Shown here piece after piece: positions 44,161-53,246 of a stretch of DNA of 64,000 nucleotides. Below the pieces are notes generated by a model. The model was given only the letters and a program-made list of their open reading frames with translations, was not told where the DNA came from and did not search any database. Source of the stretch: Wolbachia endosymbiont (group A) of Bibio marci. GTDB taxonomy: Bacteria; Pseudomonadota; Alphaproteobacteria; Rickettsiales; Anaplasmataceae. The DNA is taken from contig NZ_OX366364.1 of NCBI RefSeq assembly GCF_947251645.1, forward strand, positions 1,054,001-1,118,000. The letters are read 5' to 3'. The number at the start of each line of letters is the position of its first letter. The stretch's first letter is position 1. A program made the position numbers and the translations under genes.

Positions 44161-44595
44161 TAGCCACAAATATTTAAGAAATTTACCAAACGAAAAAAAA
44201 GGCAAAAAAAACCCTAGTCATTGTCTATTTTCAGTATTGGCGTTTTTTAAGTCTTAAACACTGCAATTTAGCTGCTTTTAAATGCAACTCACCTTTGTTT
44301 AAATGTTTAAGAAATTTACTAAGCAGAAAAAAAGGCAAAAGAAACCCCGTGGTAATTAGTGTTCACTCTCTAATCCTTCAAATTGGCGTACTATACTGTC
44401 TTAAACGACTTATAAGCGCGTTTCAGCTTATATAGGTAAAAACCCAGAAATGTTGTGAAGACATAAGGTGCACATAGTGCAAAAAATTAAAAATAAGACG
44501 CCAACTACGTTGTTTTCTTGCTGTTTAATCTGCACAGATGAAGATAACTGAATACCTTCAGTTTCATGATACGGGGGCTGGCGAAGGGTGTCAAG
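44161..44595 (+). repeat. 432-bp dispersed repeat, copy C
   Basis: Same orientation as copy A, from tagccacaaatatttaag to ggtgtcaag. It keeps both inner subrepeats and the shared end gctggcgaagggtgtcaag. Short frames crossing it are not conserved. Confidence 0.85.
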
Positions 44596-44677
44596 CAAGT
44601 TTTTATGACTTAGATTCTAACGTTACGCGCTGCCATGTGGTATACAAATTTCCTTCGAATTACAACGTACGTGCACT

Positions 44678-45712
44678 CTATATGCACTTGATTGACAAAT
44701 GCTCTCTTATCAAAATCTCAAGAATCTGCACTATATTTAGTGCTGCACCTTTGCGCAGGTTATCAGCCACTATCCACATATTTAATCCGTGCTCAACAGT
44801 ATTGTCTCGTCTAATACGCGATACATATACAGCATTCTCCTGTACAACATCAATTTGAGTTATGTATTCACTGTCTTCACGCCTGTTGTATACTAAAACT
44901 CCACTATCTTCGGCTTCACTTAGCACTTCACGAGCTTGTTCTTCAGTGATATGTTGACCAAATTCCACATTTACTGCCATAGCGTGGCCGATAAAGACGG
45001 GTACCCTTACACAAGTTGCAGTAACTTTTATATCTTCCTCTAAAATTTTTTTTGTCTCCTCTTGCATTTTCCATTCCTCTTCTGTAGAACCATTCTCCAT
45101 GAATTCTCCTACATGGGGAATGCAATTAAACGCTATTTGCTTAGGGAATATCTCAGGCTTTTTAGTCTCATTCATGAAGATTTTTTTTGTCTGATTATAA
45201 AGTTCATCCATTGCTGCTTTACCTGCACCAGAAGTTGATTGATAAGTTGAAGCAACGATTCTCTTTATTTTTGCTTTCTGGTGTAATAGATGTAGTACTA
45301 GCAACATCTGTATTGTAGTACAGTTTGGGTTGGATATTATGTTGTGGTTTTTATATTCCATAATTTTTTCTTTATTAATCTCTGGAATAATGAGCGGCAC
45401 ACCTTCTTTCATTCTAAAATGGGAAGTGTTATCTATTACGATGCACCCAGCCTTAATTGCAGTCGGTACGTGTTTCTCAGAAACATGAGATCCGGCACAG
45501 AAAATGGCTACATTAGTTCCAATGAAGTCATAATCCTCAAGGCATAAAACTGTTAACTCTTTGTCACCAAAACTCACCTTCTTCCCTTCTGATTTTTTCG
45601 ACGCAAGTGCAATAACAGAATCTATCGCCTCATCTTGAAACTCAGCAAGCGTGCTTAACACCTCACGCCCTACTCTTCCGGTTGCTCCAATAACAGCAAT
45701 TTTGTATCTCAT
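44678..45712 (-). CDS. asd: aspartate-semialdehyde dehydrogenase
   Basis: Reduces aspartyl phosphate to the semialdehyde for the DAP/lysine and related branches. The 344-residue protein begins YKIAVIGATGRVGREVLSTL (NADP-binding), carries the catalytic Cys in ISNPNCTTIQMLLVL, and has the substrate loop STYQSTSGAGKAAMDEL. With aspartokinase (49352) and dapD (32429) it covers early and middle steps of one pathway. Confidence 0.96.
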   Translation of the reverse strand: MRYKIAVIGATGRVGREVLSTLAEFQDEAIDSVIALASKKSEGKKVSFGDKELTVLCLEDYDFIGTNVAIFCAGSHVSEKHVPTAIKAGCIVIDNTSHFRMKEGVPLIIPEINKEKIMEYKNHNIISNPNCTTIQMLLVLHLLHQKAKIKRIVASTYQSTSGAGKAAMDELYNQTKKIFMNETKKPEIFPKQIAFNCIPHVGEFMENGSTEEEWKMQEETKKILEEDIKVTATCVRVPVFIGHAMAVNVEFGQHITEEQAREVLSEAEDSGVLVYNRREDSEYITQIDVVQENAVYVSRIRRDNTVEHGLNMWIVADNLRKGAALNIVQILEILIREHLSIKCI

Positions 45713-45852
45713 ATAGATAAACCTCTAACTTTAAAGTTATATTATATTTTTACTGACAAAATTTACAATTGTTTTAATATTTTCACCTTGCAATTAATTG
45801 TAATTTAGCTATTATTATGCAATATTAGTAATATTACATAATAAAATGAAAG

Positions 45853-46302
45853 ATGAGTAAAGAATACGATGAAACTAAGGTTAAACCTGCAATGTCTACA
45901 CCTCAAGAGCCTGAAAGAACCAATGGATTAAAGGCTCAAAATGTTCTTTCGAAAAAAAGAAAGCCTGCAATAAATTTTGATGATAAAAAGTATGGTGTAA
46001 AAAACCTTAAAATAGACCAACAGTTCCTAAATAAAAGACAAGAACCTTCAAAGCTAAGAGATTTCTTAAGATCAATACCAATAATAGGGAGATTTTTAGC
46101 AAGGATTTTCACACCTGAAAAAATAGAAATCATCAGTAACCCTATATATGACAACATGGAAGCATATGAAAAATCGCAAGCAGGTCACTCCAGTAAGATA
46201 AAAGATGAGACTAGTATAGATGATGAACACGCAAAAGAAGTAGATAGTAAACTTGAGAAGGGTAATGTCGAACAAGTGGACAATAAGAAAAGTCGTTATT
46301 AA
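45853..46302 (+). CDS. hypothetical charged protein
   Basis: A 149-residue, strongly hydrophilic protein without a recognised domain. A short, possibly amphipathic hydrophobic segment (LRDFLRSIPIIGRFLARIFT, about residues 72-91) lies between a basic N-terminal half and an acidic, Lys/Glu/Asp-rich C-terminal half. There is no signal peptide. The features would suit a membrane-associating or secreted protein, but nothing in the sequence proves this. It starts at ATG 45853, divergent from asd. Confidence 0.7.
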   Translation: MSKEYDETKVKPAMSTPQEPERTNGLKAQNVLSKKRKPAINFDDKKYGVKNLKIDQQFLNKRQEPSKLRDFLRSIPIIGRFLARIFTPEKIEIISNPIYDNMEAYEKSQAGHSSKIKDETSIDDEHAKEVDSKLEKGNVEQVDNKKSRY

Positions 46303-46324
46303 ATAAAAGGCCTTAAACTCTATT

Positions 46325-47602
46325 TTATTGTGCAGGAGCTCTGCGATACCAAAATAAATAAAGAGGTACGCCACTTGCGGTGAATAAGCTTGCGATCAGC
46401 AAAGTATTCACAGAAGTTTCAAATATTACCCAGCAGCAAAAGGTTGTTGCTATACTGCCAATTAAAAATTTGTAACAACTCTTTTCTTGCACAATAACTT
46501 TGAGAAAAGCAAGGCTGCATGCAAGGTAAACAAATAAAAATGAAACTACAGAAAAGTCGATAATTGATGTGATCTGTTTAGCAAAATTGTTGCTTGAAGT
46601 GAGAATTAGTAGAACTGAAGTGCCAACAGAGCTGATTATTATGCCCCAGAAAGGAGAACCGTGCTTATTTCTTTTAGCAAAGAACTGTGGCATCAGTTTA
46701 TCTTCTGCAAGGCCAAGGGCCACTTGTCCACTAGCTAGTACCCAAGCATTTAAACTGCCAACACAAACAATAAAAGCAACAATAGAAATGATCAAATGCC
46801 AATTACCTGGAAACATAATTTTTATTGCGTCAACATACGGCGCTTTTGAATTAACTAGATCATTGCCGTTTATCAATCCCATGATTGCAAGGCTATTAAT
46901 GAAATATATAACTGCAACAGAGATTGTGCCAAGCACTATGGCTCTTGGTATAGTCTTAGCTGGATCGTTGACTGATCCTGCAGGTGCTGTTGCTGATTCA
47001 AGTCCAATAAAACACCATAGAGTGAGTAGTGTAGAGCGAGCAAGGACTTGAGACATCGTGAGGCTTGATATTTCCTCACTTATGATAAAATTATTCCTAT
47101 CAAAGAAAAACAACGCTGTTACCGGTATAGCAAGCAGTGCGGTAATTTTGACAGTCATCAATAAAAGCTCAACACATCCAGCAGCAGTGACACCTCTTAA
47201 ATTTATTAGTGTAATGATCGTAAATAATAGTATTTCTAAAAATAAGCGTATATTTTGAATATCTCCATGAAAAAGCGAAGTAAGATAGCCAATACTTGCA
47301 ACGATTACTGCTGTCGTGCTAACCCATGAAATTACCCAATATGTCCAACCAACAAAGAAAGCTGCAGCAGGGCCAAAAGCATGCTTTACATAAACGTGAG
47401 GACCACCCGTTTCCGGAAATTTTGCACAGAGTAAGGCAAAAACCAAAGCAAGAGATATAGCACCAAGCCCTGATATCACCCAGCTTACAAGGCTGTACAT
47501 GCCATATGGAGCAAGGCTAATTGGAAGCATAAAAATTCCAGAGCCAATTTGGCTACTAATCACTAAGGCAAAAATAGCCCAAAAACCTATTTTATTTGAC
47601 AC
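46325..47602 (-). CDS. APC-family amino acid permease
   Basis: A 425-residue inner-membrane transporter with about 12 helices. The family signature is in the first helix (VISSQIGSGIFMLPISLAPY), followed by PETGGPHVYVKHAFG and the conserved WCFIGLESATAPAGSVNDPAK and TIPRAIVLGTISVAVIYFIN. Closest in style to the basic amino acid/polyamine antiporters (AdiC, PotE), but substrate cannot be read from the sequence. The start is GTG at 47602. Confidence 0.88.
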   Translation of the reverse strand: MSNKIGFWAIFALVISSQIGSGIFMLPISLAPYGMYSLVSWVISGLGAISLALVFALLCAKFPETGGPHVYVKHAFGPAAAFFVGWTYWVISWVSTTAVIVASIGYLTSLFHGDIQNIRLFLEILLFTIITLINLRGVTAAGCVELLLMTVKITALLAIPVTALFFFDRNNFIISEEISSLTMSQVLARSTLLTLWCFIGLESATAPAGSVNDPAKTIPRAIVLGTISVAVIYFINSLAIMGLINGNDLVNSKAPYVDAIKIMFPGNWHLIISIVAFIVCVGSLNAWVLASGQVALGLAEDKLMPQFFAKRNKHGSPFWGIIISSVGTSVLLILTSSNNFAKQITSIIDFSVVSFLFVYLACSLAFLKVIVQEKSCYKFLIGSIATTFCCWVIFETSVNTLLIASLFTASGVPLYLFWYRRAPAQ

Positions 47603-47724
47603 AATAATTTTTATCTAAATAGATTAACGATATAACTGAAGCTCAGAAATTTCAATCGATCTTTATAAAAACTTGCATTTTTTTAATTTATGCATATAAT
47701 GAAATAGATTATTAGGAGAAGGCT

Positions 47725-49156
47725 ATGAATCCAAGGTTAAAAACATTTTTGGTTGTTTGTGGGTATGTTTTATTAATTGGTGCTGCTATTGGAACATTAT
47801 TTTATCATGATTCTCTGCTTAAGATCTTTATTAATGCGCTTTATGCATTCCTTCTTGCCAAAACTTCAAGTGAGGTATTAGCTGCTTTTGGAACACTTGC
47901 AATTTCTCTTGCTGCCTGTGTTGCATGCTATGGCATACATAAGCTCTGTTCTATCTTTACAGAAAAAATTACAAGCAACTATCAGTCTTTCAAAAATAAA
48001 AACAGTGATGATAGTATTTTTTCTGAAGTATATAACGACCCAACAATAGGGTTGAAAGATAAGATTCTATTTTTCTCTATATATTTAATATATTACATTC
48101 AATTACCATTTTTGTACTGTGCATCGAAAATATCTGCCCTTAATGGGTGGCTGCTACTGAGTACTAGAAGAGAAATACCAAGTAATCACATATTTCTTGT
48201 GCTTATAAATGCTGTATTATTAATTCCAGTAGCACTTCTTGAATTGATAAAGTATCCATTAGTGAGGCTTTTCTCACCTTTGGGTTTGAATGTAAAGCAG
48301 CTAAGCTTTTTGTTTAATGTAAGTGATGTGGGCACTGGCAGTCAAAGTGTTCATACTAGAAGTTTTGAGGAAAGTGTTATAAAGTGTGCTGAGGAGCTAA
48401 AACAGAAATTTGGAACTCAGTCAAATGCACTCAATAAAAAGTATGAAGATTATATAAACAACTCAGATGAGTTAACAGCTGAACAAAGAAATCAATTGCA
48501 GAATTATCTTAACTTTAATAATTCTAATATAGCAAATTGGCGAGAATCAAAAACTGGCCTAACTCTCACACAAGCTGCAAACTTAGTTTCTTTCAGCTGC
48601 TGCTGAGAATCAAAAATCAGATGTGAATTCACTACTATTAATGAATTTAAAGGATGGACTTGGTTTATGTCCTCTGGGAATGTTCGATCGTATTATTTAT
48701 TCGCTTAGTTGTCTTGAAACGAAAAATAATTTCTTGGTTCAAATAAATGGAGCAGTGAACGTATTAACACCTAAATTTACTGAAAGATTTTTAAAAGAAT
48801 ATTGCAATTATAAAAAATTAAAAATTTTGGTAGACAAGTTTGAAGATTTTTACTCCGAAGATTATGCGGATAAAAATAATATAAGCGATGAGGTGAAGAG
48901 CAACATTAACCAATCAATAATAGAAATAAGAGAATTTGTCTTTAAAGAGCTTTACATAAAATTTTACGAAGAGTATGGAAAAAGTATTCAAAGAGGTGCC
49001 ATAAAGCAAAAATTAAGGGAATTAGTTACAGATGATAGTATAAAGGAAGCAGTGTATTATTCAATGTATAATATAGAAATCCCTGCAGAACCACCTACTT
49101 ATCTTGAAAGAGTAAAAGAATTTTTTGGAGGTCATGCAAGGTCTCCTGCTGCTTAG
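47725..49156 (+). pseudogene. membrane protein gene split by a +1 frameshift
   Basis: Two adjacent frames together span 1432 bp, one base more than 477 codons. The first (47725-48606) encodes a protein with two N-terminal transmembrane helices (FLVVCGYVLLIGAAIGTLFY and VLAAFGTLAISLAACVACYG) and another pair near residues 105-175, and ends FSCC. The second frame, one base out of phase, is open from about 48588 (reads LSAAAENQKSDVN) and continues to 49156 with a soluble helical region. The join near 48588 suggests a one-base insertion. Intact, it would be a 476-residue protein of unknown function, probably specific to Wolbachia. Confidence 0.72.
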
Positions 49157-49217
49157 TGGTTTGATTCGTGCTATATAGCTAAACTGACTTAGATTTACCT
49201 ACAATTTGATAAGTGTG

Positions 49218-49253
49218 AAACTCGTCATTCCGCTACTAGTTAACGCCGCGGCG
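49218..49253. repeat. family II palindrome
   Basis: The stretch begins actcgtcattccgctac, then tagttaacgccgcggcgg, then tatagc, a diverged family II palindrome, in the gap between the split membrane gene and aspartokinase. Confidence 0.65.
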
Positions 49254-49351
49254 GTATAGCTATAGCTTTGTCTTCCCTTTTCTGAATGGCTTGCAAGCTG
49301 CTATCTCTACAAAAACTATATTTTTCTTCAGAAGAGAGCTATATTGTAACT

Positions 49352-50518
49352 ATGGACAAAATAATCATAAAAAAATTTGGTGGGACTTCGCTAACTGATT
49401 TAAACCGAGTTGCAAATTTGATAAAAAACGATATTGAGAAAGGTTGTAATGTAATCGTTGTTGTATCTGCTGTTGCAGGATTTACTGACCAAATGGTTTT
49501 TCAGGCTAGGCAAATCTCAAATTTAAGTTGCAGACAAGAGTTATCAGAGTATGACGTTATGCTTTCAGCAGGAGAACAAATCTCTTGCGGTCTATTAGCT
49601 ATCACTCTCCAATCGATCGGAGTTAATGCTAAATCGTGGCTTGCCTGGCAGTTACCAATTGTAACTGATGATTTTTATTCTGAGTCTAAAATAAAAACAA
49701 TAAAGATTGAACGTGTGAAAAGATCTTTTGCTGAGGGTTATACTGCTGCGATCATCGCTGGTTTTCAGGGTATAAATGATGATAGAATCACTACTTTTGG
49801 AAGAGGAGGCTCTGATATATCAGCAGTTGCCTTCGCGGTAGCCTTTGGTGTTAGAACTTGCGAAATTTTTACTGATATTGATGGAATATATACAGCAGAC
49901 CCGAGAATTGTTCCAAAGGCACGCAAGCTTAAATTTATCTCTTACGATGAAATGTTGGAAATGTCGTCATCTGGTGCTAAAATATTGCATAATCGTTCAG
50001 TACAACTTGCAATGAAACATGACATTAAAGTGCAAGTGCTATCCACTTTTAAGGAAGTAGAAGGCACCACAGTGCTACACAAAAGGGAGGTACTAGAGAG
50101 ATACTTAATTACTGGAATAGCTTATAGCACTAATGAAGCTCTTGTAACTTTCACTAACCTTGCAAATAACTTGCGTACTTTAAGAGATATAGCAGGAGCA
50201 AACGCTAAAATTGATATGATACATGGGTCAAGTTTTGTTATCTCCAAATTTGATATTGATTTAATGGAAAAGTTACTGAATAAGAATGAAAATTATGCTA
50301 TAAATGGTAATGTAGCTAAAATTTCAATAATTGGTATTGGTGTTATGTCTAACACTGAAGTGATGCACCGCACACTCAAGGTTTTAAGCGAAAAAAAGAT
50401 AGAAGTACTTGCTATCGCAACATCTGAAATCAAAATCAGTATAATTGTTCAAAAAGAATGCGCTGTAGCTTTAGTCAAAGATTTACACACTGAGTATGAG
50501 CTTGATATGCAGCACTAG
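49352..50518 (+). CDS. lysC: aspartokinase
   Basis: Phosphorylates aspartate as the first step toward DAP/lysine. The 388-residue protein starts IIIKKFGGTSLTDLNRVANL, carries TTFGRGGSDISAVAFAVAFG and CEIFTDIDGIYTADPRIV in the kinase domain and two C-terminal ACT domains (about 270-388) that usually mediate feedback inhibition. I chose the ATG at 49352 because KFGGTS is normally within the first ten residues; a longer frame from 49286 adds 22 non-conserved residues. Confidence 0.93.
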   Translation: MDKIIIKKFGGTSLTDLNRVANLIKNDIEKGCNVIVVVSAVAGFTDQMVFQARQISNLSCRQELSEYDVMLSAGEQISCGLLAITLQSIGVNAKSWLAWQLPIVTDDFYSESKIKTIKIERVKRSFAEGYTAAIIAGFQGINDDRITTFGRGGSDISAVAFAVAFGVRTCEIFTDIDGIYTADPRIVPKARKLKFISYDEMLEMSSSGAKILHNRSVQLAMKHDIKVQVLSTFKEVEGTTVLHKREVLERYLITGIAYSTNEALVTFTNLANNLRTLRDIAGANAKIDMIHGSSFVISKFDIDLMEKLLNKNENYAINGNVAKISIIGIGVMSNTEVMHRTLKVLSEKKIEVLAIATSEIKISIIVQKECAVALVKDLHTEYELDMQH

Positions 50519-50554
50519 GATAGGCTTGACGTCCACAACTGGTATCCGTTCAGC

Positions 50555-50812
50555 CAATGGCGTCAACTTAAGAGTCCTCATTAGCAAACCCTCCTATGGA
50601 TCTTCTGAAAAATTTTTGAGTATATTGTATTTTTAATTTGTAAAATAAGATTTTTTCCTTTCTGCATGTCTCCTTATAGAAAGGACACATTTTAAACTTT
50701 TTTATAGAAACAACAGCGTTTTTTTTCACTCTTTGGATAATTTTATGATAAAAAATTTAGAGAGAAATTTTACACACTATCGCTTATATTTTTCCTTAAG
50801 TTGACGCCATTG
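50555..50812. repeat. 258-bp element bounded by 18-bp inverted repeats
   Basis: Perfect inverted repeats caatggcgtcaacttaag (50555-50572) and cttaagttgacgccattg (50795-50812), with similarity continuing outward (gctgaacgga against gtgtacgga). The interior is AT-rich with a small hairpin (cctttct/agaaagg near 50659-50687) and has no open frame. The outer tatccgttcag motif also occurs near 30.8 and 40.64 kb. No clear target duplication is visible. This explains most of the 399-bp gap after aspartokinase. Confidence 0.6.
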
Positions 50813-50847
50813 AGTGTACGGACATTGTGATTTGAGTCCACCAGGGA

Positions 50848-50917
50848 AGGGTGTCATCTGAGTAGCTGACACTGGTTCTTTTTTTTTGGATTCCAGCGTC
50901 ACGCGCTGGAATGACAC
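50848..50917. repeat. palindromic element at the truB breakpoint
   Basis: A family I element: ggtgtcatctgagtagctga and cactggttc, then a central A/T run, then attccagcgcgtg and tggaatgacacc. It continues the truB 5' fragment in frame ([20 protein letters not shown]) and contains the ATGACA hexamer that also begins the truB 3' fragment at 26538. Confidence 0.85.
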
Positions 50918-51574
50918 CAAAAAGCGAGTTTTTTCAATAAGTTGCTCAATTGTCACTGATTCATTTTCTCTAAAGTCACCTACCATAGTTCTTCTTAATT
51001 TTGTAATGTGTCCAAAACAATTTAATGCAATTCCAAGATCACGAGCAATTGATCTCACATGTACACCACTACCGCACATCATAGAAAAATTTGCACTATT
51101 ATTTATGGTGTCCACAGATATCAATTTCAGTTCATGTATTTTGACTTGTCGGGCTTTATATTCACCTTTTGCCCACTTCTTGCCAATTTATACGCCCTTG
51201 CTCCTTTAATTTTTATTGCTGAAAATTGAGGAGGAGTCTGCTTGATCTCACCAATAAAATTTTTAATTGCACAATTTATTTGACTATATTGAGGTTCTAT
51301 AGTGCTAGTTCTAATAATATCACCACCCAAATCATCCGTTGTTCTTTGTTCACCCCATTTTATTGTGAAATCGTATGCCTTTAAGTCGCAAGATAAATAC
51401 GGTATAGTTTTTGTTGCTTCGCCAAGAGCAATTGGCAACACACCTGAAGCTAAAGGATCAAGTGTTCCCAGATGACCAGCTTTTTTTATCCCAAAAATCC
51501 CTTTGACTTGGGCTACAGCCTGTGCAGAGCTAATTCCTATTGGTTTTATCGAGATTCAGCCAACCATGTTTCAT
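50918..51574 (-). pseudogene. truB: 5' fragment of truB with two frameshifts
   Basis: Encodes the catalytic domain of tRNA pseudouridine-55 synthase. From the ATG at 51574 it reads MKHGWLNLD, then an extra A in a run of four (51544-51547) shifts frame; the next frame reads KPIGISSAQAVAQVKGIF, GIKKAGHLGTLDPLASGVL (catalytic Asp) and PPQFSAIKIKGARAYKLARS. A one-base deletion in a C-run (51151-51153) shifts again before RQVKIHELKLISVD, SGVHVRSIARDLG and QLIEKTRFL. The frame then enters a palindromic element. The missing C-terminus lies at 26538 on the plus strand. Both frameshifts and the split indicate loss of function. Confidence 0.9.
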
Positions 51575-51701
51575 AGTTAATTATATACAATTGGTAACAG
51601 TTTAGCTTGAAATATATACTTTATGTAAAAAATGGCTTGACCAACATGCATTATTAACACATACTTAATCCTTTTATTAACCTTACTTTAAGAGGACTAT
51701 T

Positions 51702-52091
51702 ATGACTATAAAAAACATATTGAAGTGGGAAAATACTGCACATATAACAAAAATGAGTATTGAAGGTTTAGTTGCAGTTGCATCTTTAGCGGGAGCAATA
51801 ACAGCAATATTAATTGCTACTAAAGTAATTGCTGGACCTGCATCTTTAGCACTTGTTGCTAGCCCTGCTGGAATTGCAGTTCTATTTATTGCAGCTGCAT
51901 ATTTTGCCGCAGCAGCTTACTGTTCATATCAGCAAATGAATGCTACTAAAGGACCTCAAGGTGAAAAAGGGCTGGATGGTGATAAGGGACCTGAAGGTGA
52001 TAAAGATAACGTTGTAAAAACATTACTTAATGGACTTAGTGATGATGATGTTAAACAGCAATTTAAGACTGCGCTTAATATTTCAAACTAA
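51702..52091 (+). CDS. small membrane protein with collagen-like repeat
   Basis: A 129-residue protein with two hydrophobic segments (about residues 22-45 and 49-75; EGLVAVASLAGAITAILIAT and AVLFIAAAYFAAAAYCSY) followed by six Gly-X-Y triplets at residues 84-101 (GPQGEKGLDGDKGPEGDK) and a C-terminal helix. The triplet tract is short but regular and could trimerise. A ribosome binding site (agagga) precedes the ATG by 9 bases. No family recognised. Confidence 0.8.
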   Translation: MTIKNILKWENTAHITKMSIEGLVAVASLAGAITAILIATKVIAGPASLALVASPAGIAVLFIAAAYFAAAAYCSYQQMNATKGPQGEKGLDGDKGPEGDKDNVVKTLLNGLSDDDVKQQFKTALNISN

Positions 52092-52163
52092 TTAAATAAA
52101 TTAGCATAACCAGAGGTAGATTTTCTACCTCTTTCTTTTTCCTTTCATTTGAATATGTAAAGG

Positions 52164-53246
52164 TTAAGGCAATCTATCCCACACCTCAGCTACATCCTCA
52201 CTAAACTCTATTATCTCTGTTTTTTTGAACTGGTAACATTTGTTAATAGATTGAATTCCTAAATTTCCTATAAAAGGAGTGGCGTCATTACCTAAAATTT
52301 TACCACTGCGGCAGATTATCAACCTATCGATTAAATTGCACTTTAATAGTTCTGTGATTAACACTCCTCCGCCTTCAACTAATAATCTTGTTATACCAAC
52401 TTCTGAAACAAGTTTTGATGCCATGTCTTTTAGGCAAACCTTACCTGCGTTGTTTGAATTAACTATCAAATAGTTAATGTTTTTTATTTTTTTCTTTACT
52501 TTGTCGTTTGTAATCACCCAAGTTGTTACTTTATCTGCAGTCTTTGCAATATTGTGCTCTTCCTTCAATTTTGCTTGGCTATCTATAATCAGCCTTATTG
52601 GCGATCTACTTCCGAGTTCTGGTAATCTGCAAGTTAAGAGTGGATCGTCATTAATAAGAGTATTGCTGCCGATCATAATTGCATCATATTTTGCTCTAAG
52701 CTCATGTACCCAGTTTCTCGTATCTTCACTTGTTATCCATCTGCTATCGCCTGTAAATGTTGCAACTTTTCCGTCAAGAGTTGTTGCGATTTTGCAAGCT
52801 ATAAATGGTCTATGTAATTCTTTAGTGGTGAAAAAACCGACATTCAGTTCTTCTGCCTCTTTTTGCATAATACCTTGCTCAATCTCAATTCCTGCTTCTT
52901 TTAGAGCTTTAATGCCTCCACCTAAAACTCTACTATCTGGGTCAATAGTTGCAATTACTACCCTTTTTATTCCAGCTCTTATAATTCCTGCGGTGCAAGG
53001 TTCTGTAACTCCAAAGTGGCAACATGGCTCGAGCGTGATATACATAGTTGCATCTTGAGTTGAGCCTTTCGCGTTTTGCAAAGCGACTACCTCCGCATGC
53101 GGACGCCCACCGATCCCTGTATATCCCTCACTAATAATTGTACCATCCTTTACAATAACACACCCGACAGCAGGATTTGGTGCAACATTTCCAAGATTTT
53201 TTTCTGCAAGTCTTAATGCAATTGACATGAAATGATCATCAGTCAT
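52164..53246 (-). CDS. ribD: bifunctional riboflavin deaminase-reductase
   Basis: Carries out the two steps after GTP cyclohydrolase II in riboflavin synthesis. Residues 1-145 are the zinc deaminase (FMSIALRLAEKNLGNVAPNP, PHAEVVALQNAKG, LEPCCHFGVTEPC) and about 146-360 the DHFR-like reductase (PFIACKIATTLDGKVATFTG, SRWITSEDTR, LLVEGGGVLITELL). Length is normal. It overlaps the dgt stop by one base, so both are read from one transcript. Confidence 0.96.
   Translation of the reverse strand: MTDDHFMSIALRLAEKNLGNVAPNPAVGCVIVKDGTIISEGYTGIGGRPHAEVVALQNAKGSTQDATMYITLEPCCHFGVTEPCTAGIIRAGIKRVVIATIDPDSRVLGGGIKALKEAGIEIEQGIMQKEAEELNVGFFTTKELHRPFIACKIATTLDGKVATFTGDSRWITSEDTRNWVHELRAKYDAIMIGSNTLINDDPLLTCRLPELGSRSPIRLIIDSQAKLKEEHNIAKTADKVTTWVITNDKVKKKIKNINYLIVNSNNAGKVCLKDMASKLVSEVGITRLLVEGGGVLITELLKCNLIDRLIICRSGKILGNDATPFIGNLGIQSINKCYQFKKTEIIEFSEDVAEVWDRLP

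Noticed and set aside
44538-44858. 106-codon frame crossing repeat copy C and asd
   Set aside because: Starts in a dispersed repeat and runs antisense into asd; not conserved in other repeat copies.
46569-47051. 160-codon frame antisense to the permease
   Set aside because: The minus-strand permease has clear family motifs; this is its shadow.
52477-53058. 193-codon frame antisense to ribD
   Set aside because: Opposite a well-supported ribD; hydrophobic shadow translation of an AT-rich gene.
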